Source of the DNA: Gemmatimonadota bacterium
Lineage (GTDB): Bacteria; Gemmatimonadota; Gemmatimonadetes; Longimicrobiales; Gaopeijiaceae
Direction: 5' to 3'
Assembly: GCA_022822445.1 (NCBI GenBank)
Contig: JAJEBR010000005.1
Span: 1 to 64,000, forward strand
DNA length: 64,000 nucleotides
Shown here: positions 8,329-17,140 of the stretch, in pieces
Layout: the number at the start of each line of letters is the position of its first letter
How positions within the stretch are numbered: position 1 is the stretch's first letter
Program-made: the position numbers and the translations under genes
Notes under the pieces: model-generated
The model's input: the letters and a program-made list of their open reading frames with translations, nothing else
What the model was told of the DNA's origin: nothing
Database searches by the model: none

Positions 8329-10241
8329 TGCAGGCCTGCCAGCTTCTCGATCGTCTCCCGAAACGCAGCGGGCATGCATTGTGCCGTGGCCCGGCCATCG
8401 CGAATCCGCGCCGCAAGCTCTGAGGCGTACGCGGTCTTGCTGTCGCGCAGCTTGGCGGCCAGTCCATCGCCTTGGAGCGTCTGGGCATTCGGGACGCCCA
8501 TCGAGGCGAGCATGTCCTGCAACTCAGCTTCCGGTCCATCGGCCGCCAGCTGCGCCTCTAGGTCGCCGGCAGAGTGTGTGCGGCAGCGGTCCCGAATAGC
8601 GTTGTCGTCGAATTCGCGATTACGAATGTTCTTTATCATGTCCTTTCCACCTTTGTCGCCGTCAAAGACCGCCAGCCACGGAATGTCCAGCGCGCGGGCC
8701 AGCGCCGCGAAGGTTCCCGGATTCCCGTTGTTCTGCGCGTCTATGACGGCGACACCGTGCTGGTCAAGATCGTAACCCAAGGCGTTTGCGGTGGCATGGA
8801 CGATCAGATAGTCGGCCTGACCCTCGACGAGCAGCCAGCGCTCGGCGAAGAATATCTCCCCTCGCATCCGCTGCCCCTGGGTTTCGAGCGCCCGCAGGTC
8901 GTCATCCGTGATGTACAGCGAAGAACTGTCCCTCAGGTCACGCAACTTGCCCTCGAGCTCCGTCCGGTTCGGGTGCGCTCCGCAAAGAGACAGAAGGGCG
9001 CGATACGTGGTTTCGTCGAGAGCCCCGTGGACGGTCAGTGTTTCCGAGACGGCCTCGTATGTCATCAGGTCGCCGGATTTCGCCACGACCTTGTCTAGCC
9101 CGTCCAAGTGTGGGATCGATGTCGAGAAGCTGGCCGGAAGCGAGCGCACCTCGGTTCCGTCCGGCGTGAGACGCACAAGCCGCAGGTCGCGGAAGGGAAC
9201 GTGCTGTACGAAGTAGGGAGAATGGGTCGTTACGATCTTCTGGCCGGGCAAACGGTGAATGTGGTGCCAGAGCGTGCGAACCGCTTGCGGATGGAGATGG
9301 GTCTCGGGCTCCTCCAGGGCGAGCAGCGGCTGGCTTCCCTCTTCGTATAGCTCAGCAAGCAGGTGCTCCACGAACACTTGAAACAGGAAGATCACCGACA
9401 GGCTTTGTATGCCCTGGCCCTGCCGCCGCAGCGGCAGCCATGGCGAGTCCGGTTCGTTCCGGAGAATGATCTCGGCTCTGCCGAGCAGATCGCGCGTCTT
9501 GAGCGGCGCCATCCGCAGGGCAAGCCCGCCCTCCCGATCGCGCGCGGCAATTCGGGTGGCTCCCAACAAAGTGTTCGCCATCGCATCGAGGCGTGGATCG
9601 GCCTTGAGCAGGCGCTTGTCTAGCTCGTCGAGCACGCGCATGGCTTCCGCTTCGACATCGGCAGGAATCTCCAAGGCGCGAAGCAGTCGTCCCCAGAACT
9701 TCGATGATCGAGAGGAGAACTCGTCGCGCACATCGCGGAGCGCGTCGAGGTAGAAAACGGGCAGATAGCGCCAGAAGCGATCGAGATTCACCCGGCGCGC
9801 GCTACGGCCGACGAGCGGATCGCGCTTCGCGTCGAGGAATTCCCATGTCGGCTCGAATGCGTCGGCGTCCTCGTTCCAGGACCACTGGGCCTTCAAGGCG
9901 ACCCAGCGACGACCGCTGAACAGATCGATCTGGATGATGTCTCCGAGGTCTTCGGTCACAGTGTCGGGCCAGTCGCCGGGTTCGGGCTCGTCGGATCGCA
10001 GCTCGATGCTCACTCCGTCAGATGTCCTTGGGTCGGCCGTGTCGTCGGCGAGGTGAACGTCGTATTCGTCGAATCCCGTGCCGCGCTGTCCCCAGCGGCG
10101 TGTGAGGGCGATCCGTAGCGCATCGAGAATCGCAGTCTTGCCGGCGTTGTTCGGACCCACGAACACGGTCGCGTCGCCGAGGTCAACCGTCACATGCCGG
10201 ATCGACCGGAAGTTCCTGATCTCGATTCTGGTTATGCGCAT
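8325..10241 (-). CDS. gajA: Gabija protein GajA-like OLD-family ATPase/TOPRIM nuclease
   Basis: Predicted 638-residue OLD-family protein. The N-terminal ABC-type ATPase shows ITRIEIRNFRSI, Walker A GPNNAGKTAIL (about 29-39), a signature-like RQGQGIQSLS and Walker B LLALEEPETHLHP. The C-terminal TOPRIM nuclease has LLVEGQADYLI (metal-binding Glu) and LAVFDGDKGGKD (the Asp pair). This is the architecture of class 2 OLD nucleases and of GajA, a sequence-specific DNA-nicking nuclease restrained by nucleotide in Gabija systems. A start at 10241 puts the canonical beta-strand at the N-terminus; the ribosome site there is weak. The 3' end overlaps gajB (ATGA). About 200 bp separate it from hsdM, so the pair forms its own cassette inside the type I locus. 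Confidence 0.87.
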   Translation of the reverse strand: MRITRIEIRNFRSIRHVTVDLGDATVFVGPNNAGKTAILDALRIALTRRWGQRGTGFDEYDVHLADDTADPRTSDGVSIELRSDEPEPGDWPDTVTEDLGDIIQIDLFSGRRWVALKAQWSWNEDADAFEPTWEFLDAKRDPLVGRSARRVNLDRFWRYLPVFYLDALRDVRDEFSSRSSKFWGRLLRALEIPADVEAEAMRVLDELDKRLLKADPRLDAMANTLLGATRIAARDREGGLALRMAPLKTRDLLGRAEIILRNEPDSPWLPLRRQGQGIQSLSVIFLFQVFVEHLLAELYEEGSQPLLALEEPETHLHPQAVRTLWHHIHRLPGQKIVTTHSPYFVQHVPFRDLRLVRLTPDGTEVRSLPASFSTSIPHLDGLDKVVAKSGDLMTYEAVSETLTVHGALDETTYRALLSLCGAHPNRTELEGKLRDLRDSSSLYITDDDLRALETQGQRMRGEIFFAERWLLVEGQADYLIVHATANALGYDLDQHGVAVIDAQNNGNPGTFAALARALDIPWLAVFDGDKGGKDMIKNIRNREFDDNAIRDRCRTHSAGDLEAQLAADGPEAELQDMLASMGVPNAQTLQGDGLAAKLRDSKTAYASELAARIRDGRATAQCMPAAFRETIEKLAGLQ

Positions 10242-10438
10242 GAGGTACCGTCCCGCAAGGATTCCCTTCGGTGAAGATACCACACACCCGACCGTGCCGG
10301 CTCACCCTCCACTGTCAACCCACTCCATGTCCCTCGTCGCGAGTGAAACCGAGACCCCGTCTTGGAAAGCGATTGGCTGGCTGAGATCCGCGACGGTGTT
10401 GCGGATTTCTCCTCCGCGAGATGGCGCCCGCGCTCCTT

Positions 10439-12889
10439 TCATTCCGACACTCCCATCCGCTCCAGATGACCCTCCACCCTCACCCCGTAGTCCGCCACTC
10501 GGCACTCCAGCTCCGGCAGCGGCCTGGCATACCGCCCCTCTAGCACCCTGACCCGATCCACCAGCCCACCGGTCAGACGCTCCACCACCTGCGCGATCGC
10601 GCCCTCCACGCTTGCCATCCACTTGTCGCCGACCACGAGCTCGATGATCTCCGTCGGAGTCAGCGTCGCGTACCGCTTGAGCACCTTCGAGTCCAGCCGA
10701 GCCTGCGCCGCCTTCCCTGCCCTCTTTGCCGCGGCAAGAGCCTTCATCAGATTCAGACACACATCCAGCGGATCCCGCTCCTCTTGGCGTTCGGGATCGC
10801 CGGCCACCGCCTTCAGCCGCGCCTTCACAGCGGCCTGCGTCACCTTCCCGGCATCGCTCGTGGCGCCCTCCAGCAGTCCGTCTTCCCCGGAGTACTCCTC
10901 GATGAACTCTTCCAGCTCGCGAGCAATGGTCTCCTGTTCCGTCCGCAAACGTTCAACCTCAGCCTGCTCCGTCGCGAAGTACCGGTCGACCACGAGCCCA
11001 GGAGGCACCAGATCCATCCTGTACTTCTTCCGGTTCACGGTCAGATCCGGCGTTTCCGCGGTCCCCTTGCCCTTGACCGGCACCAGTACCCGCGGCCGCG
11101 CCGCCTCCGTCCACCCCTCCGTCACCACCGGGTACACATCGTCCTGCATGACCTCGTCCCAGTAGTCCATCAGGCAGTGGTAGACACCGTATCGGTTGAG
11201 CAGCGGGAGTCCGGCGAACCGGTGCAGCAGGTCCTCCGACAGATTCCGAATCAACACCTTGGGCGAATCCCCGACGGCAAGCTCACGCAGACGCGGCGCA
11301 TGCGCCCTCCGCCAGCCGTTGAACACACGGCGAACGCGGTCCCCATACGCCTTGAACTCCCCGTGTTCAAGCACGACCCCCCGCACCTCGTCCGCCTCGA
11401 CCCGCGCGTCGCTGTACCCTTCCCGGCCATTCGGCGAGAAGAGCAGATCGCGCAGGCCCGGAAACACCTTCCAGTAGGCGCCGAGAGCGTTGATGTCGCG
11501 GTTGGGGATGCCACCGTGCAGGTGCGCGGCCAAGTCGTGCAGGTCCTCGGGCTCGCTGGAGTCGATGTAGCGGGGGATGTTGAGATTGTAGTCGTTGGGC
11601 TCGCTGGCGATCTCGGTCGACGGCACCATGCGCGAGTAACCGGGAACCTCTCTCTGCTCCGTGAACACGTCCACGATCCGGTGGATGTCGCGTTCGCGCA
11701 GCCGGTTCTTGGCACCGTCCTTCTGGAAGTCCTTGCTCGCGTCGATCATGAAGATACCGTCGCGGGCGAGCGCGTTTTCCTTGTCGATCACCACGATGCA
11801 CGCCGGGATACCGGTGCCGTAGAAGAGGTTGGCCGGGAGCCCGATGATCCCCTTGATCCAGCCGCGCTTGACGAGGTTGCGGCGGATGCCGGCCTCGCGG
11901 TTGCCGCGGAACAGGACGCCGTGCGGCATGATGATCGCGCCCTTCCCGGTGCTCTTGAGGGACGCGACGAGGTGCAGCAGGTAGGCGTAGTCACCGTTCT
12001 TGGCCGGAGGCTCTCCGTACTCGAAGCGGCGGTATTCGTCGTTGGCCGGGTTGAGGCCGTTGGTCCAGGCCTTGTCGGAGAACGGGGGATTGGCGACGGC
12101 GAAGTCGAAGCGCTTGAGGCGCCCCGGCCCGTCCGTGAACAGCGGGTTGGTGAGCGTGTTGTCCCGCTCGATCTCGGCTGCTGTCCGTTCGTGGAGGATC
12201 AGGTTCATGCGCGCCATCGTCCAGGTCGCGACGTCCTTCTCCTGCCCGTAGATGGTCAGCCCGTTCGGCGCGGCGTCGGCGGCCTTGATGAGGAGCGACC
12301 CGGAGCCGCACGTGGGATCGTACACCGTCTGGTCCTTCCTGGTGTCCGGCCCGATCCCGATCACCTGGGCCATGATGCGCGACACTTCCGCCGGGGTGTA
12401 GAACTGCCCCTTGCTCTTGCCGGACTGGGTCGCGAAGTGGCGCATGAGGTACTCGTACGCGTCGCCCAGCAGGTCGTCGCCATGGGCGCGGTTGGCGCGG
12501 AAATCGAGCCCCTCGAAGATCCCGACGAGCTTCGTGAGACGGTCCTGCATCTCCCTGCCCTTGCCGAGCTTGCTCTCGTCGTTGAAGTTGGCCTGGTCGA
12601 TCACGCCCTTGAGCAGGTAGTCGTTGGCGTCGGCGAGCCTGCCGATGACCTTGTTGATCCCGTCGCCGATCTCCTTGGCTCCCTTGAGCGCGACCATGTC
12701 GGCGAAGCTGCCCTCCGGCGGCACCGTGATGTCGGCGAAGTCGTCGTCGCCCGCGTACTTGTCCGAGACGTACTTCATGAAGAGCAGCGTGAGGATGTAG
12801 TCCTTGTACTGGGACGCGTCCATCCCGCCGCGCAGCTCGTCGCAGCTCTTCCAGAGCGAGGAGTAGAGGTGGGATTTGCGGAGGGGCAT
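10439..12889 (-). CDS. hsdM: Type I restriction-modification methyltransferase subunit (HsdM)
   Basis: N6-adenine methyltransferase subunit of the type I system, 816 residues. The N-terminal HsdM helical domain begins LYSSLWKSCDELRGGMDASQ. The SAM domain shows KGQFYTPAEVSRIMA, motif I VYDPTCGSGSLLIKA and motif IV FDFAVANPPFSDKAW. The protein is longer than the usual 500-550 residues: a C-terminal extension of about 270 residues, ending in helical RLTGGLVDRVRVLEGRYA, resembles the long HsdM class with an extra HsdS-contact domain. ATG 12889 is chosen over the longer frame to 12943, whose added residues are Pro/His-rich and non-conserved. It is the first gene of the minus-strand operon and lies 160 bp from repeat copy 1. 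Confidence 0.93.
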   Translation of the reverse strand: MPLRKSHLYSSLWKSCDELRGGMDASQYKDYILTLLFMKYVSDKYAGDDDFADITVPPEGSFADMVALKGAKEIGDGINKVIGRLADANDYLLKGVIDQANFNDESKLGKGREMQDRLTKLVGIFEGLDFRANRAHGDDLLGDAYEYLMRHFATQSGKSKGQFYTPAEVSRIMAQVIGIGPDTRKDQTVYDPTCGSGSLLIKAADAAPNGLTIYGQEKDVATWTMARMNLILHERTAAEIERDNTLTNPLFTDGPGRLKRFDFAVANPPFSDKAWTNGLNPANDEYRRFEYGEPPAKNGDYAYLLHLVASLKSTGKGAIIMPHGVLFRGNREAGIRRNLVKRGWIKGIIGLPANLFYGTGIPACIVVIDKENALARDGIFMIDASKDFQKDGAKNRLRERDIHRIVDVFTEQREVPGYSRMVPSTEIASEPNDYNLNIPRYIDSSEPEDLHDLAAHLHGGIPNRDINALGAYWKVFPGLRDLLFSPNGREGYSDARVEADEVRGVVLEHGEFKAYGDRVRRVFNGWRRAHAPRLRELAVGDSPKVLIRNLSEDLLHRFAGLPLLNRYGVYHCLMDYWDEVMQDDVYPVVTEGWTEAARPRVLVPVKGKGTAETPDLTVNRKKYRMDLVPPGLVVDRYFATEQAEVERLRTEQETIARELEEFIEEYSGEDGLLEGATSDAGKVTQAAVKARLKAVAGDPERQEERDPLDVCLNLMKALAAAKRAGKAAQARLDSKVLKRYATLTPTEIIELVVGDKWMASVEGAIAQVVERLTGGLVDRVRVLEGRYARPLPELECRVADYGVRVEGHLERMGVSE

Positions 12890-12945
12890 GGGGTGGGGGG
12901 GTGTGCTGAGGTAGTGGGGCGTGGGGTGGCGGGTCTGGCTCAATC

Positions 12946-12974
12946 AGGATGCCGGGCCGTCTGGGTGGGGTCAA
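12946..12974 (-). promoter_or_regulatory. Candidate hsdM promoter, shared with the leader of the SAP-domain nuclease gene
   Basis: On the minus strand a TTGACC -35-like hexamer (12974-12969) is followed after 17 bp by a weak CATCCT. The surrounding stretch, including CACCCCTCCTTGACC, is closely similar to the leader of the nuclease gene at 27.9 kb, where the same spacing gives TTGACC and TACTCC. Conservation at two loci supports a real promoter; the -10 match is poor. Confidence 0.4.
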
Positions 12975-13047
12975 GGAGGGGTGGGGTGGTGGTGGGGGAG
13001 CGGAGCGGTTGAGCGGAGGTAGGTGCCGAGCGCTGGTCGAGTCCAAA

Positions 13048-13086
13048 TGTCATCTACACTTTCCATTTTGCCATGTGCAGTTTACA
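13048..13086 (+). repeat. 39-bp dispersed palindrome, copy 1
   Basis: First of eight 39-bp imperfect palindromes found only between genes of the island. The left arm is TGTCATCTACAC, the centre TTTCCATTTTG and the right arm ends GTGCAGTTTACA. Across all copies the first five bases (TGTCA), the pair TG at positions 22-23 and AGTT at positions 32-35 are invariant. It lies between divergent hsdM and the next plus-strand gene. About 90 bp to its left also match the left flank of copy 3. Confidence 0.85.
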
Positions 13087-13205
13087 TCTTGGTCTGCAGA
13101 CAGCCGCACCTGGCATCCCCGATCCAGCCTTCGCGACGCACTTCCCGGTTAGTTTCACGACACCTGTCGTAGTGATCGAACCTAACCGGGACCACGGAGA
13201 CTCTT

Positions 13206-14657
13206 ATGTCACAGGAGAGACGCGGCAGCCCCCCTGAGGATGATGCGAATCGCTTTATCGACCTCGTCAGTGGCGGCGGATTCTGGCAGTCCGTCGATCT
13301 GCGAGTGTGTGCGATCCGTAGCGCCCGCCGCTGGATGAATCTTGTTACCCGTGGTTTCCTGGACCACCGTCCCCCTCAATCAGTCCCATGCTTTTCACCA
13401 GTCGAACGGAGCCAGTTCCGTGCCTGGCAGGTCGTTCGTCCCGTTGAGGACCTCCCTCTCATAGTCTGCGGCATCGCCAATGGCGTGATGAAGCTGCGGC
13501 CCCAGTCCGTCAGATACGTCGACGAGCCGCGCCAGCCCGCGACCGACATCCGATACAGCTTCAATGAGCTGGCCGGCTCGTACCGGACTGCCGAGTACGA
13601 CCTGTGGAGCTGTCACTCGCTCGTGGGTTTTGGTTCCTCAATCTTCGATGTCGTGAAACAAGGCGGTCACGACCCATTCGAGTTGGACGGCATGATCCGT
13701 GGCGGACCGAACGCCTACGATGGCCTGCCCGACCTGGTGCGCAGATTCTGCGCACGGCCCCGAGGCTTGAAGATCCAGGGCAACACCACCGTCGTCGAGC
13801 TGATCGCCCCCCTGGCCGTGCGCTTTGATCCCGAGAGGGTGTCCTCGTCGGCAGACCGGGTGACCGTCGCCGTGCGGGCTGCCGCAGATGTCTTTGTGGC
13901 GAATGCGGACCTCATCTGGACGGTGGGCAGCACCACCGGAGAGCCGGTTCGCCATGGATCCGCCAGGCTCGCCGACTGCGAATGGACGCACGAAGGCTGC
14001 GCCCTCATCTCGGAGCTGGAGATTCCGGTTCAGAACGGTGATTCAACCGCCACGGCATTCATCGTCATCGGAGACCGGTGCGTCGACCGGGTGTCCGTGC
14101 CGCTGGCATCCACTACTTCCAATATCCGGATCAGGGCTCAAGACGCCATCGACCCCGGTCTTGAACGCTTCCGCAAGCAGCTCCGGGCTAGCGGCAAGGA
14201 CAAGTCGCAGCAGTTCGAGGCCGCTGTGGGTCTGCTGTTCTTTTTCCTCGGCCTCGACGTGCACCCGCTCTCGGGGCACACGAGACGAGGAGATACGGTC
14301 GATCACCTTGCTCACGCGCCAGGATCGTCCGTGACGCTCGTGATCGAGTGTACGGTCGGGTCTCTGGACGCGGGCGGAAAGGTGGGCAAGTTCATCGATC
14401 GGCGTGAGGACGTGCGTAGCCGGCTTCCCGACCGGGAAGTGATCGCGATCCTCGCCACGGCTAGCGAGCGTGCGGCGCTATCCAAGGCCGAGGTGGAGAA
14501 GTCCGAGCGTGACGATGTCGTGGTTCTCGCTCAAGAGGACCTACAGGACCTCTGGATCGCGGCGCAGGCGGGGGAGACGAGTGTTCAGGTGGTCCGCCGG
14601 TTCAGGCGGCAGCTGGCTGAGGTGCGGCTTCGGGGAGCGAAGGGATCGGTGCGGTGA
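13206..14657 (+). CDS. Unknown protein with C-terminal restriction-endonuclease-like domain
   Basis: Predicted 483-residue soluble protein preceded by GGAG at about 8 nt. I do not recognise the N-terminal 300 residues. The last third (about 320-400) looks like a PD-(D/E)XK fold: helix QQFEAAVGLLFFFLGLDVHP, then GDTVDHLAHAP, then strand VTLVIECTVGS. The expected catalytic Lys is replaced, giving E-C-T rather than E-x-K, as seen in some degenerate or alternative nuclease cores. It is the first gene to the right of repeat copy 1 and precedes a GmrSD-like gene by 259 bp. A role in phage defence is suggested only by neighbours. Activity is uncertain because of the missing Lys. Confidence 0.65.
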   Translation: MSQERRGSPPEDDANRFIDLVSGGGFWQSVDLRVCAIRSARRWMNLVTRGFLDHRPPQSVPCFSPVERSQFRAWQVVRPVEDLPLIVCGIANGVMKLRPQSVRYVDEPRQPATDIRYSFNELAGSYRTAEYDLWSCHSLVGFGSSIFDVVKQGGHDPFELDGMIRGGPNAYDGLPDLVRRFCARPRGLKIQGNTTVVELIAPLAVRFDPERVSSSADRVTVAVRAAADVFVANADLIWTVGSTTGEPVRHGSARLADCEWTHEGCALISELEIPVQNGDSTATAFIVIGDRCVDRVSVPLASTTSNIRIRAQDAIDPGLERFRKQLRASGKDKSQQFEAAVGLLFFFLGLDVHPLSGHTRRGDTVDHLAHAPGSSVTLVIECTVGSLDAGGKVGKFIDRREDVRSRLPDREVIAILATASERAALSKAEVEKSERDDVVVLAQEDLQDLWIAAQAGETSVQVVRRFRRQLAEVRLRGAKGSVR

Positions 14658-14916
14658 TTCATCGCACGCTGATGCCGGTTGACGCTGCGACGGGCCGCAC
14701 GCGGGCTCGGATTGTTGCGTTCCCACCGGCTGCTCACCATCTTTTGGGGCCATGTTTCACAACTGCCACTCCCACCGAATTCCGTTGCCGTCGACTGCTT
14801 TCGAGTTCACCCTCGACTCGGTCTTCGTGGCTCCCGTCATGACTGACAGTCTTCGCGCCCTCGTACAGTGGCCGATGACGGCAATACCGGTGCCGACTTG
14901 GAGGTAGCGTTCAGCC

Positions 14917-16833
14917 ATGGATACGCTGATCACGACCATGAACCTAACGTTCCCGCCGCTGAAGCAATGGGTCGTTCCCAGCTATCAGCGCAACTACGTG
15001 TGGACGGAGGAGGGTCAGTGGAAACCTCTGTGGGAAGATCTGATGGCCCTCACCGAACGGGTTCGCGATGCGGACTTGGCGGATGCGGATGCCGAGCCTC
15101 ACTTTCTTGGTACGATCATCAGCAAGTACAGCCCTGGCTACAAGCGAGGTGGGGTCATCAACTACTGGTCGGTCGTTGACGGCCAGCAACGCCTCACAAC
15201 CGTCCAGCTCCTCTTGGCTGCAGCTCGTGCCACCTTCATCCAGCACAGCTTGGACCAGCCTGCTTCCATGCTCTCAGGAGTGCTCGCCGAGGCCGACCAA
15301 TTCGTGGGGGATGACGGGGTCCGATACAAGATCATTCACAAGAGGAGCAAGACGTACGAGGAGAGTGATTACGCATTGTTTCAGGCAATGATCGATTCCA
15401 GCGCGTCAGCTCCAGACCAGGGCGCGGTGGCCGGTTCACCCCTGGGCGACTGCTACAACTATTTTCGTGGAAGAGTTGACACGTGGCTTCGCTCACTGAG
15501 CGAAGATGACCGGGGGGACTACGCCACGACCTTCAACAAAGCCGTTCTGCAGAAGCTTGTGGTCGCCGACATTCAACTTAGCCAAGGTCAGAACAGCCAC
15601 GCCATCTTCGAGGCGCTCAACGCGCGCGGCAAGCGATTGACCGAGTGGGAAAAGACCAAGAACTACATCCTCTCGCTGGCCGTGTCGACGGACGACCCTG
15701 ACGGCGACTTGACCTATAGGGAACATCTGGAACGGTACGACGCCGACCCGTATTGGAGGGGACGGATCGACGCGTTTTTGCTCTACTTCGCGTGGTTGGA
15801 GGTACCGCGAGCACGGCGGCAGGTATCGGGACGTGAAACGCCCCAAACCGAACGACCGCAGACCAACCGCCTTTATCGCGAATTCCGGTACGTCGGCGAG
15901 CACCTCTATCGTGGCAACCGCACCGAGTTCGAGAGGATGCTACGCGAACTGCGAAAATATGCGGACATCTACCGCGAAATCGACGAGGCCAGCGAAGCTA
16001 CCACTCGGCGCTTTTCGAGCTACGCGTTGAAGGTCATGGGGCGTCGCCATATCCTGAGACTTAGCTCACTCGTGCCGGTGCTAATGATCCTGGTCGACAG
16101 GCTTGGGTCGGAGATCGACGGCGTGCTTCGCATCGTCGACAGCTATCTGATGAGACGAATCGCGCTCAAGGGCAGGTATCGGGACTTCGACAGCGTCGCT
16201 TTCAGTTTGGTACAGGCGCTTTGCGACGCGGACAAGGAATCCATCCCGTCTGTCGTGCTGCTGAGGCTGAAGGCAATTCGTGGTTGGAACTGGTGGCCTC
16301 GGAACGAGGAGGTGACCGCGCACTTCCGGAATGGCGATATGTACAACGGGATTTCGAGCGGACGCCGTCAGCTTCTACTTGGCGAGATCGCGGAGGATAT
16401 GCACACAGAGAACCCGTACAGGTCCGACGATTTCAAACTCGGCGCCGTTACAACCGAACATATCGCGCCTCAGACGTGGAAGCCGCACTGGAAGAAGGTC
16501 TTTGGCTTTGATGGAAGTGACGAGGACGCCGGCCGGATCTCTGGTCTGGTCCACCGAATAGGTAACCTGACGTTAGTGTCCTACAATCCCTCTTTGAGCA
16601 ACAAGCCGTGGGCTGAAAAGAAGGAGCTTCTCAATCAGGACGGTCTCGAGCTGAATCGCCGCCTCCTCCGCGATATCGAGAGCCGCGACGATGAGGGGGA
16701 GAGGGCCTGGGATGAGACGGAGATCGACCGGCGGAGCTTTCAGCTGGCGGGGGATGTGAACAGACTGTGGCCAGATGCCGAGGCTCTTGCGCAGGAACTG
16801 GGCATCGAGTTGCCAGCGTCTCCATCAGCTTGA
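14917..16833 (+). CDS. GmrSD-like type IV restriction protein (DUF262-DUF1524)
   Basis: Predicted 638-residue fusion of the two GmrSD activities. The N-terminal DUF262 nucleotide-binding domain has PSYQRNYVW (about 21-29), WSVVDGQQRLTTVQ (about 84-97) and FEALNARGKRLTEWE. The C-terminal DUF1524 HNH nuclease has TTEHIAPQTW, then HRIGNLTLVSYNPSLSN and WAEKKELL, giving the His, Asn and Lys pattern of this family. Relatives cleave DNA carrying modified bases or act in phosphorothioate- and BREX-linked defence. A GGAGG about 12 nt upstream supports the ATG. The last codons (SPSA and stop) lie in sequence antisense to a remnant of the nuclease gene found at 26.3-27.8 kb, so the 3' end of this gene is a recombination junction. 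Confidence 0.88.
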   Translation: MDTLITTMNLTFPPLKQWVVPSYQRNYVWTEEGQWKPLWEDLMALTERVRDADLADADAEPHFLGTIISKYSPGYKRGGVINYWSVVDGQQRLTTVQLLLAAARATFIQHSLDQPASMLSGVLAEADQFVGDDGVRYKIIHKRSKTYEESDYALFQAMIDSSASAPDQGAVAGSPLGDCYNYFRGRVDTWLRSLSEDDRGDYATTFNKAVLQKLVVADIQLSQGQNSHAIFEALNARGKRLTEWEKTKNYILSLAVSTDDPDGDLTYREHLERYDADPYWRGRIDAFLLYFAWLEVPRARRQVSGRETPQTERPQTNRLYREFRYVGEHLYRGNRTEFERMLRELRKYADIYREIDEASEATTRRFSSYALKVMGRRHILRLSSLVPVLMILVDRLGSEIDGVLRIVDSYLMRRIALKGRYRDFDSVAFSLVQALCDADKESIPSVVLLRLKAIRGWNWWPRNEEVTAHFRNGDMYNGISSGRRQLLLGEIAEDMHTENPYRSDDFKLGAVTTEHIAPQTWKPHWKKVFGFDGSDEDAGRISGLVHRIGNLTLVSYNPSLSNKPWAEKKELLNQDGLELNRRLLRDIESRDDEGERAWDETEIDRRSFQLAGDVNRLWPDAEALAQELGIELPASPSA

Positions 16834-16890
16834 GTCCCAGCCTTGATTCGAAGAGGAATAGGGGTGTCGCCTCGATGCCGTGCGCAATGT
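16820..16890 (-). pseudogene. Remnant of the SAP-domain nuclease gene
   Basis: The minus strand reads GIEATPLFLFESRLGLKLME, closely matching HGFEAATRFLFESRLGLKLM of the intact nuclease gene at 26312-27829. DNA similarity covers about 70 bp and then stops; the nuclease active-site segment is absent. The rest of this 307-bp gap up to the next gene shows no further gene that I can support. Confidence 0.6.
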
Positions 16891-17140
16891 CGGGGTGACC
16901 TCTCCCCCATCCTATCGTCTGGGCTCCACTGCCTCGCGTACTCCCGACGTAGCTTCCCTGCATCGAGTACGTCGTCGTTCACGAGATGGTCCAATCTCGT
17001 CGAGCCCGCCCACAACGACCGATTTCCGGGAGATCCTGGACCGCGTGATGCCCCAGTGGCGTCTCCGCGCCGAGCACCCAACTGGGCGACGAGCGATGGC
17101 GGGATCGCTGACCACCACGTAAAACCGGGAGCGGCAAGAA

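Noticed and set aside
10311-10350. A possible palindrome copy between hsdM and gajA
   Set aside because: It starts TGTCAAC and contains CCATGTC, but it lacks the right arm and the invariant AGTT; the match is too weak.
10784-13012. A 742-residue plus-strand frame opposite hsdM
   Set aside because: The minus strand encodes unmistakable HsdM motifs over the same span; the plus frame is a low-complexity shadow.
14757-14939. A small minus-strand frame in the gap before the GmrSD-like gene
   Set aside because: Only the last 27 residues look protein-like; there is no ribosome site and no family, so it is not listed as a gene.
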